Source of the DNA: DAOPZC01 sp035353175
Lineage (GTDB): Bacteria > Verrucomicrobiota > Kiritimatiellia > RFP12 > UBA1067
Length of the DNA: 64,000 bases
Reading direction: 5' to 3'
Assembly (NCBI GenBank): GCA_035353175.1
Contig: DAOPZC010000006.1
Span: 62,001 to 126,000, forward strand
Part shown: positions 34,652 to 44,199 of the stretch, piece by piece
How positions within the stretch are numbered: position 1 is the stretch's first letter
How the letters are laid out: every line of letters begins with the position of its first letter
Notes under the pieces: model-generated
What the model was told of the DNA's origin: nothing
What the model saw: the letters and a program-made list of their open reading frames with translations, nothing else
Database searches by the model: none
Made by a program: the position numbers and the translations under genes

Positions 34652-36813
34652 TGTGTACGGAGCACCTGCTGAACGTGCCCGCGAGCCGCGAGACCGACCT
34701 GCTGAAAGGCCCGGACGGCAAGCCCGTTCCCTCGCTGGTGAACATGCTGCGCTTGCGCCGTCCGGTCGTGATCGTGGACGAGGCGCACAACGCCCGCACC
34801 GACCTGTCGTTTTCGGCGCTGGGCGACGTGATGCCCTCCTGCATCGTGGAGTTCACCGCCACGCCCGCGCGTTCAAAGCACCCGTCGAACATCCTGCACC
34901 ACGTCTCAGCCGCCGAGCTCAAGGCCGCCGACATGATAAAGCTGCCGCTTCGCGTGGTCACGCGCCACCCCAGCCAGAAGGACCAGTTGCTCGCGGACGC
35001 CGTTAGCCTGCGGGCCGATCTGGAGAAGCTCGCGATAGCGGAAGGTCAGTCAACCGGCGAATACCTGCGCCCCGTGATGCTGATCCAGGCCGAACGCGTG
35101 GACGCGTGCGAACCGCTGCGCGACAAACTGGTTGCCGACGGCATCAGCCGCGACTCAATCAAGATCTCGGTTGGCGCTCACGATGAGCTGAAAGACGCGG
35201 GAGACATCATGTCTCCGCAGTGCCAGGTCCGCTTTATCATCACGGTGCAAAAATTGCGCGAGGGCTGGGATTGCCCGTTCGCTTACGTGCTTTGCAGCAT
35301 GCAGGACACACGGTCGGCCACCGCCATCGAGCAGATCGTCGGGCGCATATTGCGTTTGCCTTACGCGCGGCCCAAGCAACACCCCGACCTGAACTGCGCC
35401 TACGCGCTATCGGTCTCCGACTCGCTGCCGGAAGTGTTGAACGATCTTCGCCAGGCGTTGGAAAGCAACGGGTTCACCAAAGCCGAGGCCGACCGCATCA
35501 TTCTGCCCGTGCCGCAGGGCACCCTGCCGTTGGGATCGCAGCCGCAGACGCTGCGCCTGAACCCGGAAGAGATTGACGCCGCGGTCGCCCAAGCTCAGGA
35601 GGCCGCCCTGTGCGGCAAGGTTCATATCCGCGCCGAAACCGGAGCCGTCACAGTTCTGGTTCCGCTCAACGACGAGGAATCCGAGAAAGTCGCCAGTTGC
35701 GGCAAGACCCCCGAGGCGCGGGCGCGGATCGCCGCGCTCGTCGAGCAGGTGCGGGAGGCCGACAAGACACTCGGCGGAGGCGGGCAGCCGCGAGCGCTCT
35801 CGCCCTATCAGTTGCAGTTGGATTTCCGTGTGCCGCTGCTCTGTTTGATCGAAGAAGGGGTGCTCCACGAGTTCGAACGCACCCACCTGCTCGAACACCC
35901 TTGGCGGCTCGGCGAAAAGGACGCGTCCCTGCCGTCCTCTTACAATCCGCTGAAACGCCCGCAACTGGAATCCGGCGATCTGGATGTGGGGTCCAAAGGC
36001 GAAGTCACGGCGGATGTGGTCCGCGAGTCCGCCGAGCCGCACGACTTCATCACGCGCCTGCATCAGCAGACGCTCGCCCTCGGCAACATCAGCGGCACCG
36101 ACTGGACTGACGAACACTTGATCGCGTGGCTGGACCACAAGATCGACCACAACGATATTCCGTTTTCAGAATCGGCAGTCTTTCTGCGCAAGGTCATCAA
36201 CGGCCTCATGGCGCAACACGGGTTGACCGACGTCGGGCCCTTGGTCTTCGACCGCTTCCGGTTGCGTGACGCCATCGAGGAGCGCATTGACGAGCACCGC
36301 AAGAGCGAGCGGGCCGCTGCGTACACGCAGTACCTGGCCCTCGACTCTGGCCTCACCGTCAGCGACGAATACGCCATCAATTTCAAGGAGATCGCGTATG
36401 AGCCAAGCTGGAACTACGAGGGCTCCTTCATTTTCCGCAAACACTACTTCGGTCCTAAGCCCGGCGAAATGAAAGAGACGGCCCCGAGCGGCAAACTCAA
36501 AGAGGAGTTCGAGTGCGCCCAATTCCTCGACTCAAAGGCGCAAGGCGTCAAATTCTGGGTGCGCAACCTTTCGAAACGCCCGACCTCTTTCCGGCTCCAA
36601 ACCTCAACCGACTGGTTCTATCCCGATTTCGTATGCCAGCTCGATGACGGCCGCATTCTCGTGGTCGAGTACAAGGGCGAACACCTGATGCCCGGTGCGC
36701 AGGAGAAACGCGACATAGGAAATCTTTGGGCCGCCCGCAGCAACGGGCGCTGCCTTTTCGCCATGCCCACCGATAGACGCTTCGACGAGATCGTGCAAAA
36801 AATTAAATCATGA
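34477..36813 (+). pseudogene. 5'-truncated type III restriction (Res-like) helicase-endonuclease
   Basis: The open frame begins inside R1, but recognisable protein starts only after the element (about 34662 onward). Present are the DEAH box (VIVDEAHNAR), FTATPA, helicase motif VI (QIVGRILRLPYA), and a C-terminal PD-(D/E)xK-like nuclease (DFVCQLDDGRILVVEYKGE). The Walker A motif and first RecA half are missing, so ATP-driven function is lost. No Mod methyltransferase gene is adjacent. A fusion ORF of 778 residues could be translated from within R1, but should be inactive as a restriction enzyme. It is the clearest case of gene truncation at an R element. Confidence 0.8.
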
Positions 36814-37036
36814 ACGCCGTATCAACCGAACGTATGTGCAACAAGGACCAAAGAAACACGTTGATTTTCGTGCCGAAAGCCCCATTTTTTCGTTTTTTGT
36901 GTTTCTTTGTGCTTTTTTGCATCTTCAGTGTTGTCAACAACCCCGAATTGTGGTTAATTGATTGCAGCACACCCGCCGGGCCTCTGTCGCAAGACATGCT
37001 ATCTCTCGGTGGGTTTTTTATTTTCAGGGGGGGCGC

Positions 37037-37936
37037 ATGAAGTACGACAAACCGCCTCTGACCTTCGACGAACAGGTCCAGCACCTTCTTGAGCGCGGTG
37101 TGAAGGGCGATCCCGGCGTCATGCGCGAGCGCCTCGCCTCCGTTAACTACTACCGCCTTTCCGGCTACCTCTTTCCTTTCCGAAACCCCGACAACCAGAC
37201 CTACCGCCCCGGCACCTCGTTCGACGAGGTTTGGCAGAGGTACGCCTTCGACCGGCGGTTGCGCCTCTTGGTCATGGACGCGATCGAACGCATCGAAATC
37301 GCGGTCCGCACACAACTGGCGTACCACCACGCCCACGCGTACAACGATCCCTTCGCCTATTGCATGCGCCGCGACTCGATGTGGGGCATCGATGCCGCCA
37401 AATTCGCGGCCTTCCAGAAAAAAGTCGACGACGAGACGCACCGCAGCCGCGATGTCTTCGTCGCGCATTTTAAGGAAAAATATGCGGACATCCATCCCGC
37501 GCTGCCAGTCTGGATGGCCGTCGAAATCATGTCCCTCGGTACGGTCCTCACCTTTTACCGCGGCGTGTCCCATGCCGTCAAACAGTCCGTCGCCACCCAC
37601 TTCGGCATGCCGGACAGAGTCTTCGACACCTGGCTGCACACCCTCTTCGTTGTCCGCAACATCTGTGCCCATCACGGCCGTCTCTGGAACCGGGAGATGC
37701 GCTTGAAACCGTTTGTCCCCAGGCGGAAAGAGTATCCCGACTGGCACACGCCTTACACCGTCCCGACCGACCGCATTTTCGTGGTTCTCACCATCTGCCG
37801 CTACTGCCTCAGGCGAATCGCACCGCAGAGCCGCTGGCCGCACTGTCTCGACACCCTTCTTGCCGACTTCCCGAACGTCCCCATCGCCCAAATGGGCTTT
37901 CCACCAAACTGGCGGGATTCACCCCTTTGGAAGTGA
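37037..37936 (+). CDS. Abi_2-family abortive infection protein (AbiD/AbiF-like)
   Basis: A 299-residue cytoplasmic protein of the Abi_2 family, in which most members are HEPN-type predicted RNases acting in phage exclusion. The N-terminus is typical (KPPLTFDEQVQHLLERG, then LASVNYYRLSGYLFPF). The HEPN RxxxxH motif is RNICAHHGRLWNR near residue 207. GGGGGG precedes the ATG at 37037. It is a standalone defence gene downstream of the truncated restriction gene; the 223-bp gap between them contains no gene I can support. Confidence 0.85.
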   Translation: MKYDKPPLTFDEQVQHLLERGVKGDPGVMRERLASVNYYRLSGYLFPFRNPDNQTYRPGTSFDEVWQRYAFDRRLRLLVMDAIERIEIAVRTQLAYHHAHAYNDPFAYCMRRDSMWGIDAAKFAAFQKKVDDETHRSRDVFVAHFKEKYADIHPALPVWMAVEIMSLGTVLTFYRGVSHAVKQSVATHFGMPDRVFDTWLHTLFVVRNICAHHGRLWNREMRLKPFVPRRKEYPDWHTPYTVPTDRIFVVLTICRYCLRRIAPQSRWPHCLDTLLADFPNVPIAQMGFPPNWRDSPLWK

Positions 37937-38176
37937 GTGTCTAACAAGCAGTCTTCATTGGCGACTTCCCTTCTCACTGAACTCGGCGCGGATTACTGCA
38001 TTAAGGAGTGCCTGCGAACCTTCGCCAAACGCTGGAACGCCATCCCCTTTGAGGAGAAGGAAGCCGTCGCCGCAGACATGCGCCGGAATCTCGCCCGCAT
38101 CCGCAACGAGGCCGCCAAAGCCCGTCCGTGCGAACGTTCCCCAGATAAACCTCTCTCCTCGTCCCCCTCCGCGTGA
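37937..38176 (+). CDS. Small hypothetical protein after the Abi_2 gene
   Basis: A 79-codon frame starting with GTG directly after the Abi_2 stop codon. It encodes a helical, charged peptide (LLTELGADYCIKECLRTFAK). There is no clear ribosome site of its own, so translation would depend on coupling. It may be an accessory or antitoxin-like partner, or just a fortuitous frame. No family recognised. Confidence 0.35.
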   Translation: MSNKQSSLATSLLTELGADYCIKECLRTFAKRWNAIPFEEKEAVAADMRRNLARIRNEAAKARPCERSPDKPLSSSPSA

Positions 38177-38209
38177 GCTATTCGCCAGATTCGCGCGATC
38201 CGCGGCTAC

Positions 38210-39301
38210 CTACAAATTTCTCCGTATCAAAAAAGCCGCAAACGCAACGCAGGCCGCCACCGGAATCCACAACAGGGCGTACGGCTGGAAATCTGGAAAC
38301 TTGTCCAGCGAATGGAAAAGGATCACGCATAAATAGAACGCCATGGCGACCACCAGACTGACCGCCATACCGATCGTCGACTCCTTTCGGTGCGCGCGGA
38401 TGCCGAGAGGCATGCCGACCAGAACAAAGCAGATCGACGCGCAGGCATAAACGAACCGGAGGTGATATTCCGTCCGGCTAACACTCAGCAACTTGCGGTT
38501 CACCTTGCGGGGCAAGCCTTTCACATTCGCGCGGAGATCGCTGATCGTCTGACGCAACTCTACAAACCGCTGGTCCTTCTCTTTGCGCTTCACAGTCCGC
38601 GTCTTAACCGCATTGGGGATCACGTGCCGATACCTGTCGGCAACCGCCACGCCGGGATGCTCCACGTCAATCGGGTCCACGCGCACCTTGTACATGTCCA
38701 ATACCACGTCCGCCCCGTTCGTCGAGACCAAAGCCTTCTCCGCGCGGATCTCGCGAGTCATGCCCGGATGCGTGTAGTCGAAGACCAGCAAATCCGCCAG
38801 CCAATTCCCCTCCTTCTTTTGAAAGAACACCTTGAACCCGGGAAAGTCATCGATCATGCGTCCAGGCTCGAGCAGATCCAGCCCCACGTCCACGCTGATC
38901 ACAGATTTAACATTGCTGCGGATCTCATGGCTCCGCGGCACGATTTCGTTGTTGACGTAAAACCCCAGCAGCGTCAGAACCGCGCCGAAAACGGCCGGCC
39001 ACTTCATGACATGCAGCAGGTTGATTCCGCACGCGCGCATCGCCGCGATCTCGCTGTCGGCCGAGAGCCGGCTGAAAACCAACAGGGCACTGACTAACAA
39101 AGCGAGAGGCAACGTAAGAGTGAGCGTTTCCGGGAAACCGACAAGCATATAGAGGCCTATCGCATGTACCGGAAGGCCTTCGATGATGAGCCTCATGAGC
39201 TTGACCAGAAGCCCGATCGTTAAAACAAAGGAGATGACAAGCCAAGCCAGAAAAAACGCGGTCAAAAAAGACTGCAAGACATATCGCTCGATGATCTTCA
39301 T
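38210..39301 (-). CDS. LptF/LptG-family permease
   Basis: A 363-residue inner-membrane protein of the YjgP/YjgQ family, the permease half of the LPS transporter LptB2FG. Three N-terminal helices (MKIIERYVLQSFLTAFFLAW onward) include the conserved SADSEIAAMRACGI coupling helix at about 80-93. A periplasmic jellyroll domain (about 125-270) and three C-terminal helices follow, with the typical VGMPLGIRAHRKEST segment. TTGGAG precedes the ATG. Which of LptF or LptG it is cannot be decided. The usual partner permease is not adjacent in the window. Confidence 0.88.
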   Translation of the reverse strand: MKIIERYVLQSFLTAFFLAWLVISFVLTIGLLVKLMRLIIEGLPVHAIGLYMLVGFPETLTLTLPLALLVSALLVFSRLSADSEIAAMRACGINLLHVMKWPAVFGAVLTLLGFYVNNEIVPRSHEIRSNVKSVISVDVGLDLLEPGRMIDDFPGFKVFFQKKEGNWLADLLVFDYTHPGMTREIRAEKALVSTNGADVVLDMYKVRVDPIDVEHPGVAVADRYRHVIPNAVKTRTVKRKEKDQRFVELRQTISDLRANVKGLPRKVNRKLLSVSRTEYHLRFVYACASICFVLVGMPLGIRAHRKESTIGMAVSLVVAMAFYLCVILFHSLDKFPDFQPYALLWIPVAACVAFAAFLIRRNL

Positions 39302-39312
39302 GCGCGACTCCA

Positions 39313-39351
39313 AGAAAAAAAGCCGCAAAGAACCCCGTGTTCCTTTGCGGC
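39313..39351 (-). terminator. Rho-independent terminator of the ompA-family gene
   Basis: On the minus strand, GCCGCAAAG and CTTTGCGGC form a 9-bp stem (39322-39351) followed by TTTTTTTCTTG. It lies 26 bp after the OmpA-family stop and just before the permease start. Confidence 0.85.
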
Positions 39352-39377
39352 CTCTTGTCAGAAAACGCCCTTACAGA

Positions 39378-40667
39378 TTACGGCGCAACGTACTTGACCT
39401 TGTCCGCATTGGTTCCGGCACCGCGGATGTAGATCTCCACGCGGCGGTTCTCCGGGTTGCCGTTCACAAGATCAGGCTGCACCTTGGGCCGGCTGAAGCC
39501 GTATCCGAGGGCCGACAGGCGCGTTCCCTGCACGCCCTTGCCGACCATGTAGGACTGCACGGCCTGCGCGCGGCGCTCGGAGAGGTCCTGGTTGTACTTC
39601 TCGCTGGAGCGCGTGCGGCGGTCCGCGTGGCCCTCGATCGCCGCCGTCGCCTGCGGGTTGCGCTGCAGGACGCGGACGACCTGGTCGATCTCGGCGAAAT
39701 ACTCGGGCTTGATCACCGTGGTGTCGTAATCGAACTGGATGTAGACCTCGAACAGCATCAGGTCGTCCGAGGGGTCGAGCGGGTTGGTGTGATCCTCGAT
39801 CACCTCGTGCCCGTCGGCCACGCCGCCCTTGTCGGTGTCGCGGTCAAGCGGATTGGTCTTGCAGGTGAGGACTTCCTGCCCGTCCTTCAGCCCGTCGAAG
39901 TCGGTGTCGGCATTGAGCGGGTTGGTCTTGTAAACCTTCACTTCGTCCCCGTCCGTCAGGCCGTCGCCGTCCGTATCCTTGTTGAAGGGGTCCGTCCCGA
40001 GCTTCGCCTCTTCGTCATCCGTCAGGCCGTCGCCGTCCGAATCCTTGGGCAGACCCGTCAGCGCGGCCGCGCCGGCCTCCTCGCCCCCGCCACTGTTTCT
40101 GCCGCCTCCGAAGCGATAAACGACGCCCATGTCCGCCGTGTAAATGAACGGGCAGTCATCCTCCACCGACATGAACGCATGCCCGTCAGCCCGCAAGGAC
40201 CAATTGTCGTTGAGGTGGTACATCACGCCAGCGCCCACGCGCGGCCCGCCGATACTGTGCTCGTCTCCGTCATTGAGCACTCTGTCTGTCGAACGGACAT
40301 AGCCGGCGCCCGCAGTCAGATAAGGATCCAAACGGTTAAACCGGTTGAAGTGGTACATGCCGTCGATGAACGCGCCGCTGATGCTCTGGTTGTCGACGCC
40401 ATTGTTTGCATCGGCACCCCCGTTTCCGGAGATGTTTGGCGCCCAGGTCCCCCCGACCTCGGCGGACCAGTGGTCGGAGATGTCGTAGCCCAAGCGCAAA
40501 ACCATGTTCAGCCCTTCGTCCGTCGGCTGATTGCCCTCGAAAAACATCATTCCGACACCCGGACTCACATACCAGCGCGGCGAGTCAGCCAGTTCTTTGG
40601 CGTTCTCGGCGTTCGAGCAAAGAAAGCTTCCCAACAGACCAACCGTCAGTAACCCGAATTTTTTCAT
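39378..40667 (-). CDS. OmpA-family outer-membrane protein with thrombospondin-3-like repeats
   Basis: A 429-residue outer-membrane protein. After the signal peptide (about 1-20) an eight-strand OmpA-type barrel spans about 30-190 (RWYVSPGVGMMFFEGN). Acidic calcium-loop repeats follow at about 205-300 (DSDGDGLTDDEEAKLGTDPF, DTDGDGLTDGDEV). The C-terminal OmpA peptidoglycan-binding domain is at about 305-415, with IEGHADRRT and NQDLSERRAQAV carrying the expected Asp and Arg. It anchors the outer membrane to the wall. It has its own promoter and terminator, so it is monocistronic and probably abundant. Confidence 0.92.
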   Translation of the reverse strand: MKKFGLLTVGLLGSFLCSNAENAKELADSPRWYVSPGVGMMFFEGNQPTDEGLNMVLRLGYDISDHWSAEVGGTWAPNISGNGGADANNGVDNQSISGAFIDGMYHFNRFNRLDPYLTAGAGYVRSTDRVLNDGDEHSIGGPRVGAGVMYHLNDNWSLRADGHAFMSVEDDCPFIYTADMGVVYRFGGGRNSGGGEEAGAAALTGLPKDSDGDGLTDDEEAKLGTDPFNKDTDGDGLTDGDEVKVYKTNPLNADTDFDGLKDGQEVLTCKTNPLDRDTDKGGVADGHEVIEDHTNPLDPSDDLMLFEVYIQFDYDTTVIKPEYFAEIDQVVRVLQRNPQATAAIEGHADRRTRSSEKYNQDLSERRAQAVQSYMVGKGVQGTRLSALGYGFSRPKVQPDLVNGNPENRRVEIYIRGAGTNADKVKYVAP

Positions 40668-40698
40668 GACTTCTCCTTGCCTCAGTTAAAACAATGAA

Positions 40699-40727
40699 AG
40701 TGTATGCTTCCCGTTCCCGATATGCAA
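40699..40727 (-). promoter_or_regulatory. Candidate promoter of the OmpA-family gene
   Basis: On the minus strand TTGCAT (40727-40722) and TACACT (40704-40699) are 17 bases apart. They lie about 32 bp upstream of the start codon, which is preceded by AAGGAG. Confidence 0.5.
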
Positions 40728-40838
40728 CACGATTCCCGCAATCTCACAAACGTTTAAGGGGGCGGCTCCGGAAATCATCATCTCGGGTCATCTCCGCACG
40801 TCAGGCCTAGCCATTCTCAAACGCGACGGGGGAAGCAT

Positions 40839-41579
40839 TCACCTCAGCACTTCCACCCCGTATACGCGCGTGCGGCTTTTCAGCCATTTCACGGCGAAAA
40901 GGTCAAAAACCGTGCGCTTCAGCCGCCCCCAGTTGGAATATTTGCTGACTCCGGCCCGCCGCGGACGATGCCCGACCTCCACTTGGCTGATCTGTCCGCC
41001 CTGCATCGCCACATACGAGCCGAAAAACCTGTGCATTCCGTTCCACGGCTGCAAACCGCGCACAAAATCTGACTTGAAGGCTTTCAGCGAACACCCCGTA
41101 TCGCGAATGGTCTCGCCCAGCACCGAGTTCCTGACCCCGTTCGCGAGGCGGCTGCCGAACCGCTTCCAGAACGTATCGCGCCTTCGGGCCCGGTAGCCGC
41201 AACAGCAGTCACACGAAGGACCCAACATCGACACGACCGCAGGTATATCCATTGGCTCGTTCTGTCCGTCGCCATCGAGGGTGACGATGACACTCCCGAG
41301 CGCATTCTGAAACCCCGTGTGAAACGCGAAACTTTGCCCTACATTCCGGCTGTGACGGAACACGCGAATCACCGGCCATCGCTTCGCGACTTCTTCGGCA
41401 ACCCGGGCCGTCGGGTCGGATGACCCGTCATCCACAACAAGGATTTCAAAAGGCCTTCCCAGTAAACGCTCCAAAGTTCCGGCCACTTCCTCAAGCACGT
41501 CACGCAAACACTCGGCCTCGTTGAACACCGGGATCACAACCGAAACTTCGGGGACCGGATAAACTTCAGACACGTCCAT
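40839..41579 (-). CDS. Family 2 glycosyltransferase (dolichyl/undecaprenyl-phosphate sugar type)
   Basis: A 246-residue cytoplasmic-face GT2. Motifs: VSVVIPVFNEAE, LVVDDGSSD (nucleotide-sugar binding), VTLDGDGQNEP (DxD-like), and DTGCSLKAF. This is the ArnC/DPM1-like pattern of enzymes that load a sugar onto a polyprenyl phosphate carrier. It lacks C-terminal membrane helices, as in short DPM-type enzymes. The start follows GGAGGGGG. The next gene upstream, 17 bp away, encodes an ArnT-like transferase that could use its product. Confidence 0.88.
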   Translation of the reverse strand: MDVSEVYPVPEVSVVIPVFNEAECLRDVLEEVAGTLERLLGRPFEILVVDDGSSDPTARVAEEVAKRWPVIRVFRHSRNVGQSFAFHTGFQNALGSVIVTLDGDGQNEPMDIPAVVSMLGPSCDCCCGYRARRRDTFWKRFGSRLANGVRNSVLGETIRDTGCSLKAFKSDFVRGLQPWNGMHRFFGSYVAMQGGQISQVEVGHRPRRAGVSKYSNWGRLKRTVFDLFAVKWLKSRTRVYGVEVLR

Positions 41580-41595
41580 GTGGAACCCCCTCCTC

Positions 41596-43074
41596 TCACA
41601 GGTCAGGCGCCGGAGCCGCCGCAGCCCCCGCGACACGGATGACGCGCCACCGTTTGGCCAGCACCCTTTCCTCCGCGGGCCTGCCTCCTAACCGCCGTTT
41701 GACCTCAGTCGCCTGTCGACCGCTCCGACACAACACAAAACGCTCTCCGCCGGCGTCCGCCCAACTCTCCAGCCTGTCCGCCGTAACGAGGGGCAACGTG
41801 CGGTCGCAATAAAAAGAAAGCCCGTTGAGATGCTTTTCTCCAAACAGCGCCAAACGCGTTGGGTCGCTCACACCGCCAGGCCCGGTCAGTTGCCGATGCA
41901 AAACCGCCATGTCACGCTCGTTCCGAATAAATCCCACGCCCCCCTTGCCGGCCGCGAAAAGCACAAACATGCCGCACGCGACCGAAAGCACGGCTTTGCG
42001 GAACCACGATGCTCGACCGTCCACCGCCAGCAGCAGACGCCCCGCACCCGCCGCTAACGGCACAAACAACGGCAAGACATACAAAGGCAGCTTGGAACGG
42101 CTCAGCATAAAGACACCCAGCGGTAAAACCGTCGACCATAATAGCCAGAAAGCCTCGTCCGAAAGACCGGACCACGCGCCCTTTAGTCCCCCCGGCACGG
42201 CGATACGGTCGCGAACCTCCCGCCAACGGAATGCCAGCCAACCGCTCCAGGGAAGCGTCCCGAAAAGCAGAATCGGCAAATAAACCACAAAGTTCATGTA
42301 GAATTGGGGGTTCCGTCCGAACTTGTCCGACAAGGAACGGTTCACCACCTCTTCGTGCAGCCAATAACCCATAAGTCCGGGATGCCGATAAGCCTCCCAC
42401 GCATACCAGCCGAATCCCGCGAAAACAAACACGGCGAGCGCTGACGGCGCGAACAGGCGTATCAGCCGCCGTTCCTGCCGCGGCAGGCGCGCCCAGACCA
42501 AGATCATCGCCGGCGCCATCAAAAGCGCCGGAGGCCCCTTGATGAGGAAAGCGATGCCGAGGAACAGCCACATCAAATGAACCGCCCACCTGGAGCGTTT
42601 TCTTAAGGCTTCCCAGAAACACGCCTGCGTTAACGCCAGCGAGACGGTCAACGGGTAGTCTGCCGATACAGTCTGGCTGGCGATCATGGGTATCGCGGCA
42701 GTGGCGTAGACCAGCGCGCTCATCCCCGCGCTCTCGCGATCACGCCACAAGCGGAAGGCCAGCCACCAGACCGCAACGATGGTGACCAGATAACAAGGAA
42801 TCAGATAGAGCCGCGCCGCCCATGTCGTAGGCCCCATCACGCTATAGGGAATGCGGATCGCCAGATACGTCAGCGGGGGCTTTGTCCAATGCGGATGCCC
42901 GTTCAGCACAGGCTCGAGCCATGTGCCCGCTTGCGCCATTTCGCGGGCGCACTCCGCGTAGCGACCCTCGGTCGTCTCGTAGAGACCCCGTGTCCCATGA
43001 AACGCCGCCGCCGCCATTAAAGCGCACGCGAGCAGCACAGGCAGCCGTAAACTTAATGAGGGTCCCGTTTTCAT
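41596..43074 (-). CDS. GT39/ArnT-like membrane glycosyltransferase
   Basis: A 492-residue polytopic protein of the GT-C superfamily. The first periplasmic loop has the acidic motif YETTEGRYAECAREMA and HWTKPPLTYLAI, typical of ArnT/PMT enzymes that use lipid-linked sugars to modify lipid A or other acceptors. About 11 helices follow, then a soluble C-terminal domain (about 390-492). It begins four bases after the stop of the epimerase gene. Together with the polyprenyl-phosphate sugar synthase and the sugar epimerase it forms a three-gene lipid A or glycan modification operon. Confidence 0.85.
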   Translation of the reverse strand: MKTGPSLSLRLPVLLACALMAAAAFHGTRGLYETTEGRYAECAREMAQAGTWLEPVLNGHPHWTKPPLTYLAIRIPYSVMGPTTWAARLYLIPCYLVTIVAVWWLAFRLWRDRESAGMSALVYATAAIPMIASQTVSADYPLTVSLALTQACFWEALRKRSRWAVHLMWLFLGIAFLIKGPPALLMAPAMILVWARLPRQERRLIRLFAPSALAVFVFAGFGWYAWEAYRHPGLMGYWLHEEVVNRSLSDKFGRNPQFYMNFVVYLPILLFGTLPWSGWLAFRWREVRDRIAVPGGLKGAWSGLSDEAFWLLWSTVLPLGVFMLSRSKLPLYVLPLFVPLAAGAGRLLLAVDGRASWFRKAVLSVACGMFVLFAAGKGGVGFIRNERDMAVLHRQLTGPGGVSDPTRLALFGEKHLNGLSFYCDRTLPLVTADRLESWADAGGERFVLCRSGRQATEVKRRLGGRPAEERVLAKRWRVIRVAGAAAAPAPDL

Positions 43075-43078
43075 AGTT

Positions 43079-44059
43079 TCAAGGATTTCCCAGGACGTAA
43101 TCGCGATACCATGCCACGAACTTGGGCACCCCCTCGCACAGCGGCGTCTGAGGCGCATATCCGGTTTTAGCGTGCAGCCGTTCGATGCTCGCCCATGTAT
43201 CCGGCACGTCGCCCGCTTGCATCGGCAACAGCTCCAACCGGGGCGTCACCGCCAGTCCCTCCGCCAACAGGCCGATCATATCCAGTAAAAGCTCGGGGCG
43301 GTTGTTGCCGATGTTGAAAATTTCATATGGCGCGAACTGAACGCCTGTCACGCACCGGACAACCCCTTCAACGATGTCGTCCACATAGGTGAAATCGCGG
43401 CTCATCTTACCCCGGTTGAAGACACGGACCGGGTCTCCCCTAGTCATCGCGTCCGCGAAAAGGTACATCGCCATGTCCGGACGGTACCAAGGCCCGTATA
43501 CGGTGAAGAAACGCAGCCCGATCGTCTGGATGCCGTAGAGGTGCGTATAGACATGGGCCATCATCTCGTTCGCCTTTTTTGTGGCGGCATAAAGGCTCAC
43601 CGGATGATCCACCGCCTGTTCCTCCGAGAAAGGCAACACCCGATTACCCCCATAGACCGACGAGGACGAGGCATAAATCAACCGCGGTTTCTGCCGTGCC
43701 TGACGGCAACATTCCAATACGCTCAGAAAACCCTCGAGGTTACTCTTCTGATACGCGAACGGATCGGTGATCGAGTAACGGACCCCGGCTTGCGCGGCCA
43801 GGTTTATGACGCACTCGGGAGCGAATTCAGCGAAAACACGCTCTAAGGCCGCCCGGTCGCAAATGTCATTCTCGTAGAAGCGGAAACGGTCCGTATCCGC
43901 ATGCTCCGATATCAGCAAGGCGTGCCTATCCCGCTTCAGCCGGACACTGTAATAGGCATCGAAATTATCCAAACCCGCCACTTCGTGCCCGTCCCTCAGC
44001 AACCTCCCGGCGAGATGGAAACCGATGAAACCTGCTGACCCTGTCACTAAAATCCGCAT
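43079..44059 (-). CDS. NAD-dependent nucleotide-sugar epimerase (UDP-glucuronate 4-epimerase-like)
   Basis: A 326-residue short-chain dehydrogenase-type epimerase. The Rossmann motif is GSAGFIG (7-13), the serine strand IYASSSSVYGG (near 128-138), and the catalytic YxxxK is Tyr157-Lys161 in SLYAATKKANE. The LDNFDAYYSVRLKRDR stretch and YGPWYRPDMAMYLFADAM are strongly like UDP-glucuronate/galacturonate 4-epimerases. GGAGGG precedes the ATG. As first gene of the operon it would supply the sugar donor for the two transferases. Confidence 0.88.
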   Translation of the reverse strand: MRILVTGSAGFIGFHLAGRLLRDGHEVAGLDNFDAYYSVRLKRDRHALLISEHADTDRFRFYENDICDRAALERVFAEFAPECVINLAAQAGVRYSITDPFAYQKSNLEGFLSVLECCRQARQKPRLIYASSSSVYGGNRVLPFSEEQAVDHPVSLYAATKKANEMMAHVYTHLYGIQTIGLRFFTVYGPWYRPDMAMYLFADAMTRGDPVRVFNRGKMSRDFTYVDDIVEGVVRCVTGVQFAPYEIFNIGNNRPELLLDMIGLLAEGLAVTPRLELLPMQAGDVPDTWASIERLHAKTGYAPQTPLCEGVPKFVAWYRDYVLGNP

Positions 44060-44156
44060 GGGCCCTCCAAGTTGAACACTGCTGCTAAAATACACTTCTT
44101 CGTGTTAATGCGTCAACCGTCAAGCGCTGCGTGATAAACATGTAATGTATCGGTCA

Positions 44157-44192
44157 TGTAACGACAACGTTTTGTTTTTAATATTGTAACGA
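44157..44192 (+). repeat. Direct repeats TGTAACGA before the efflux operon
   Basis: TGTAACGA occurs at 44157-44164 and 44185-44192, 28 bases apart, in the AT-rich gap between the divergent epimerase and efflux operons, ending seven bases before the efflux ATG. There is no evident Shine-Dalgarno for that ATG. Possible operator half-sites; low certainty. Confidence 0.25.
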
Positions 44193-44199
44193 TTTAAGC

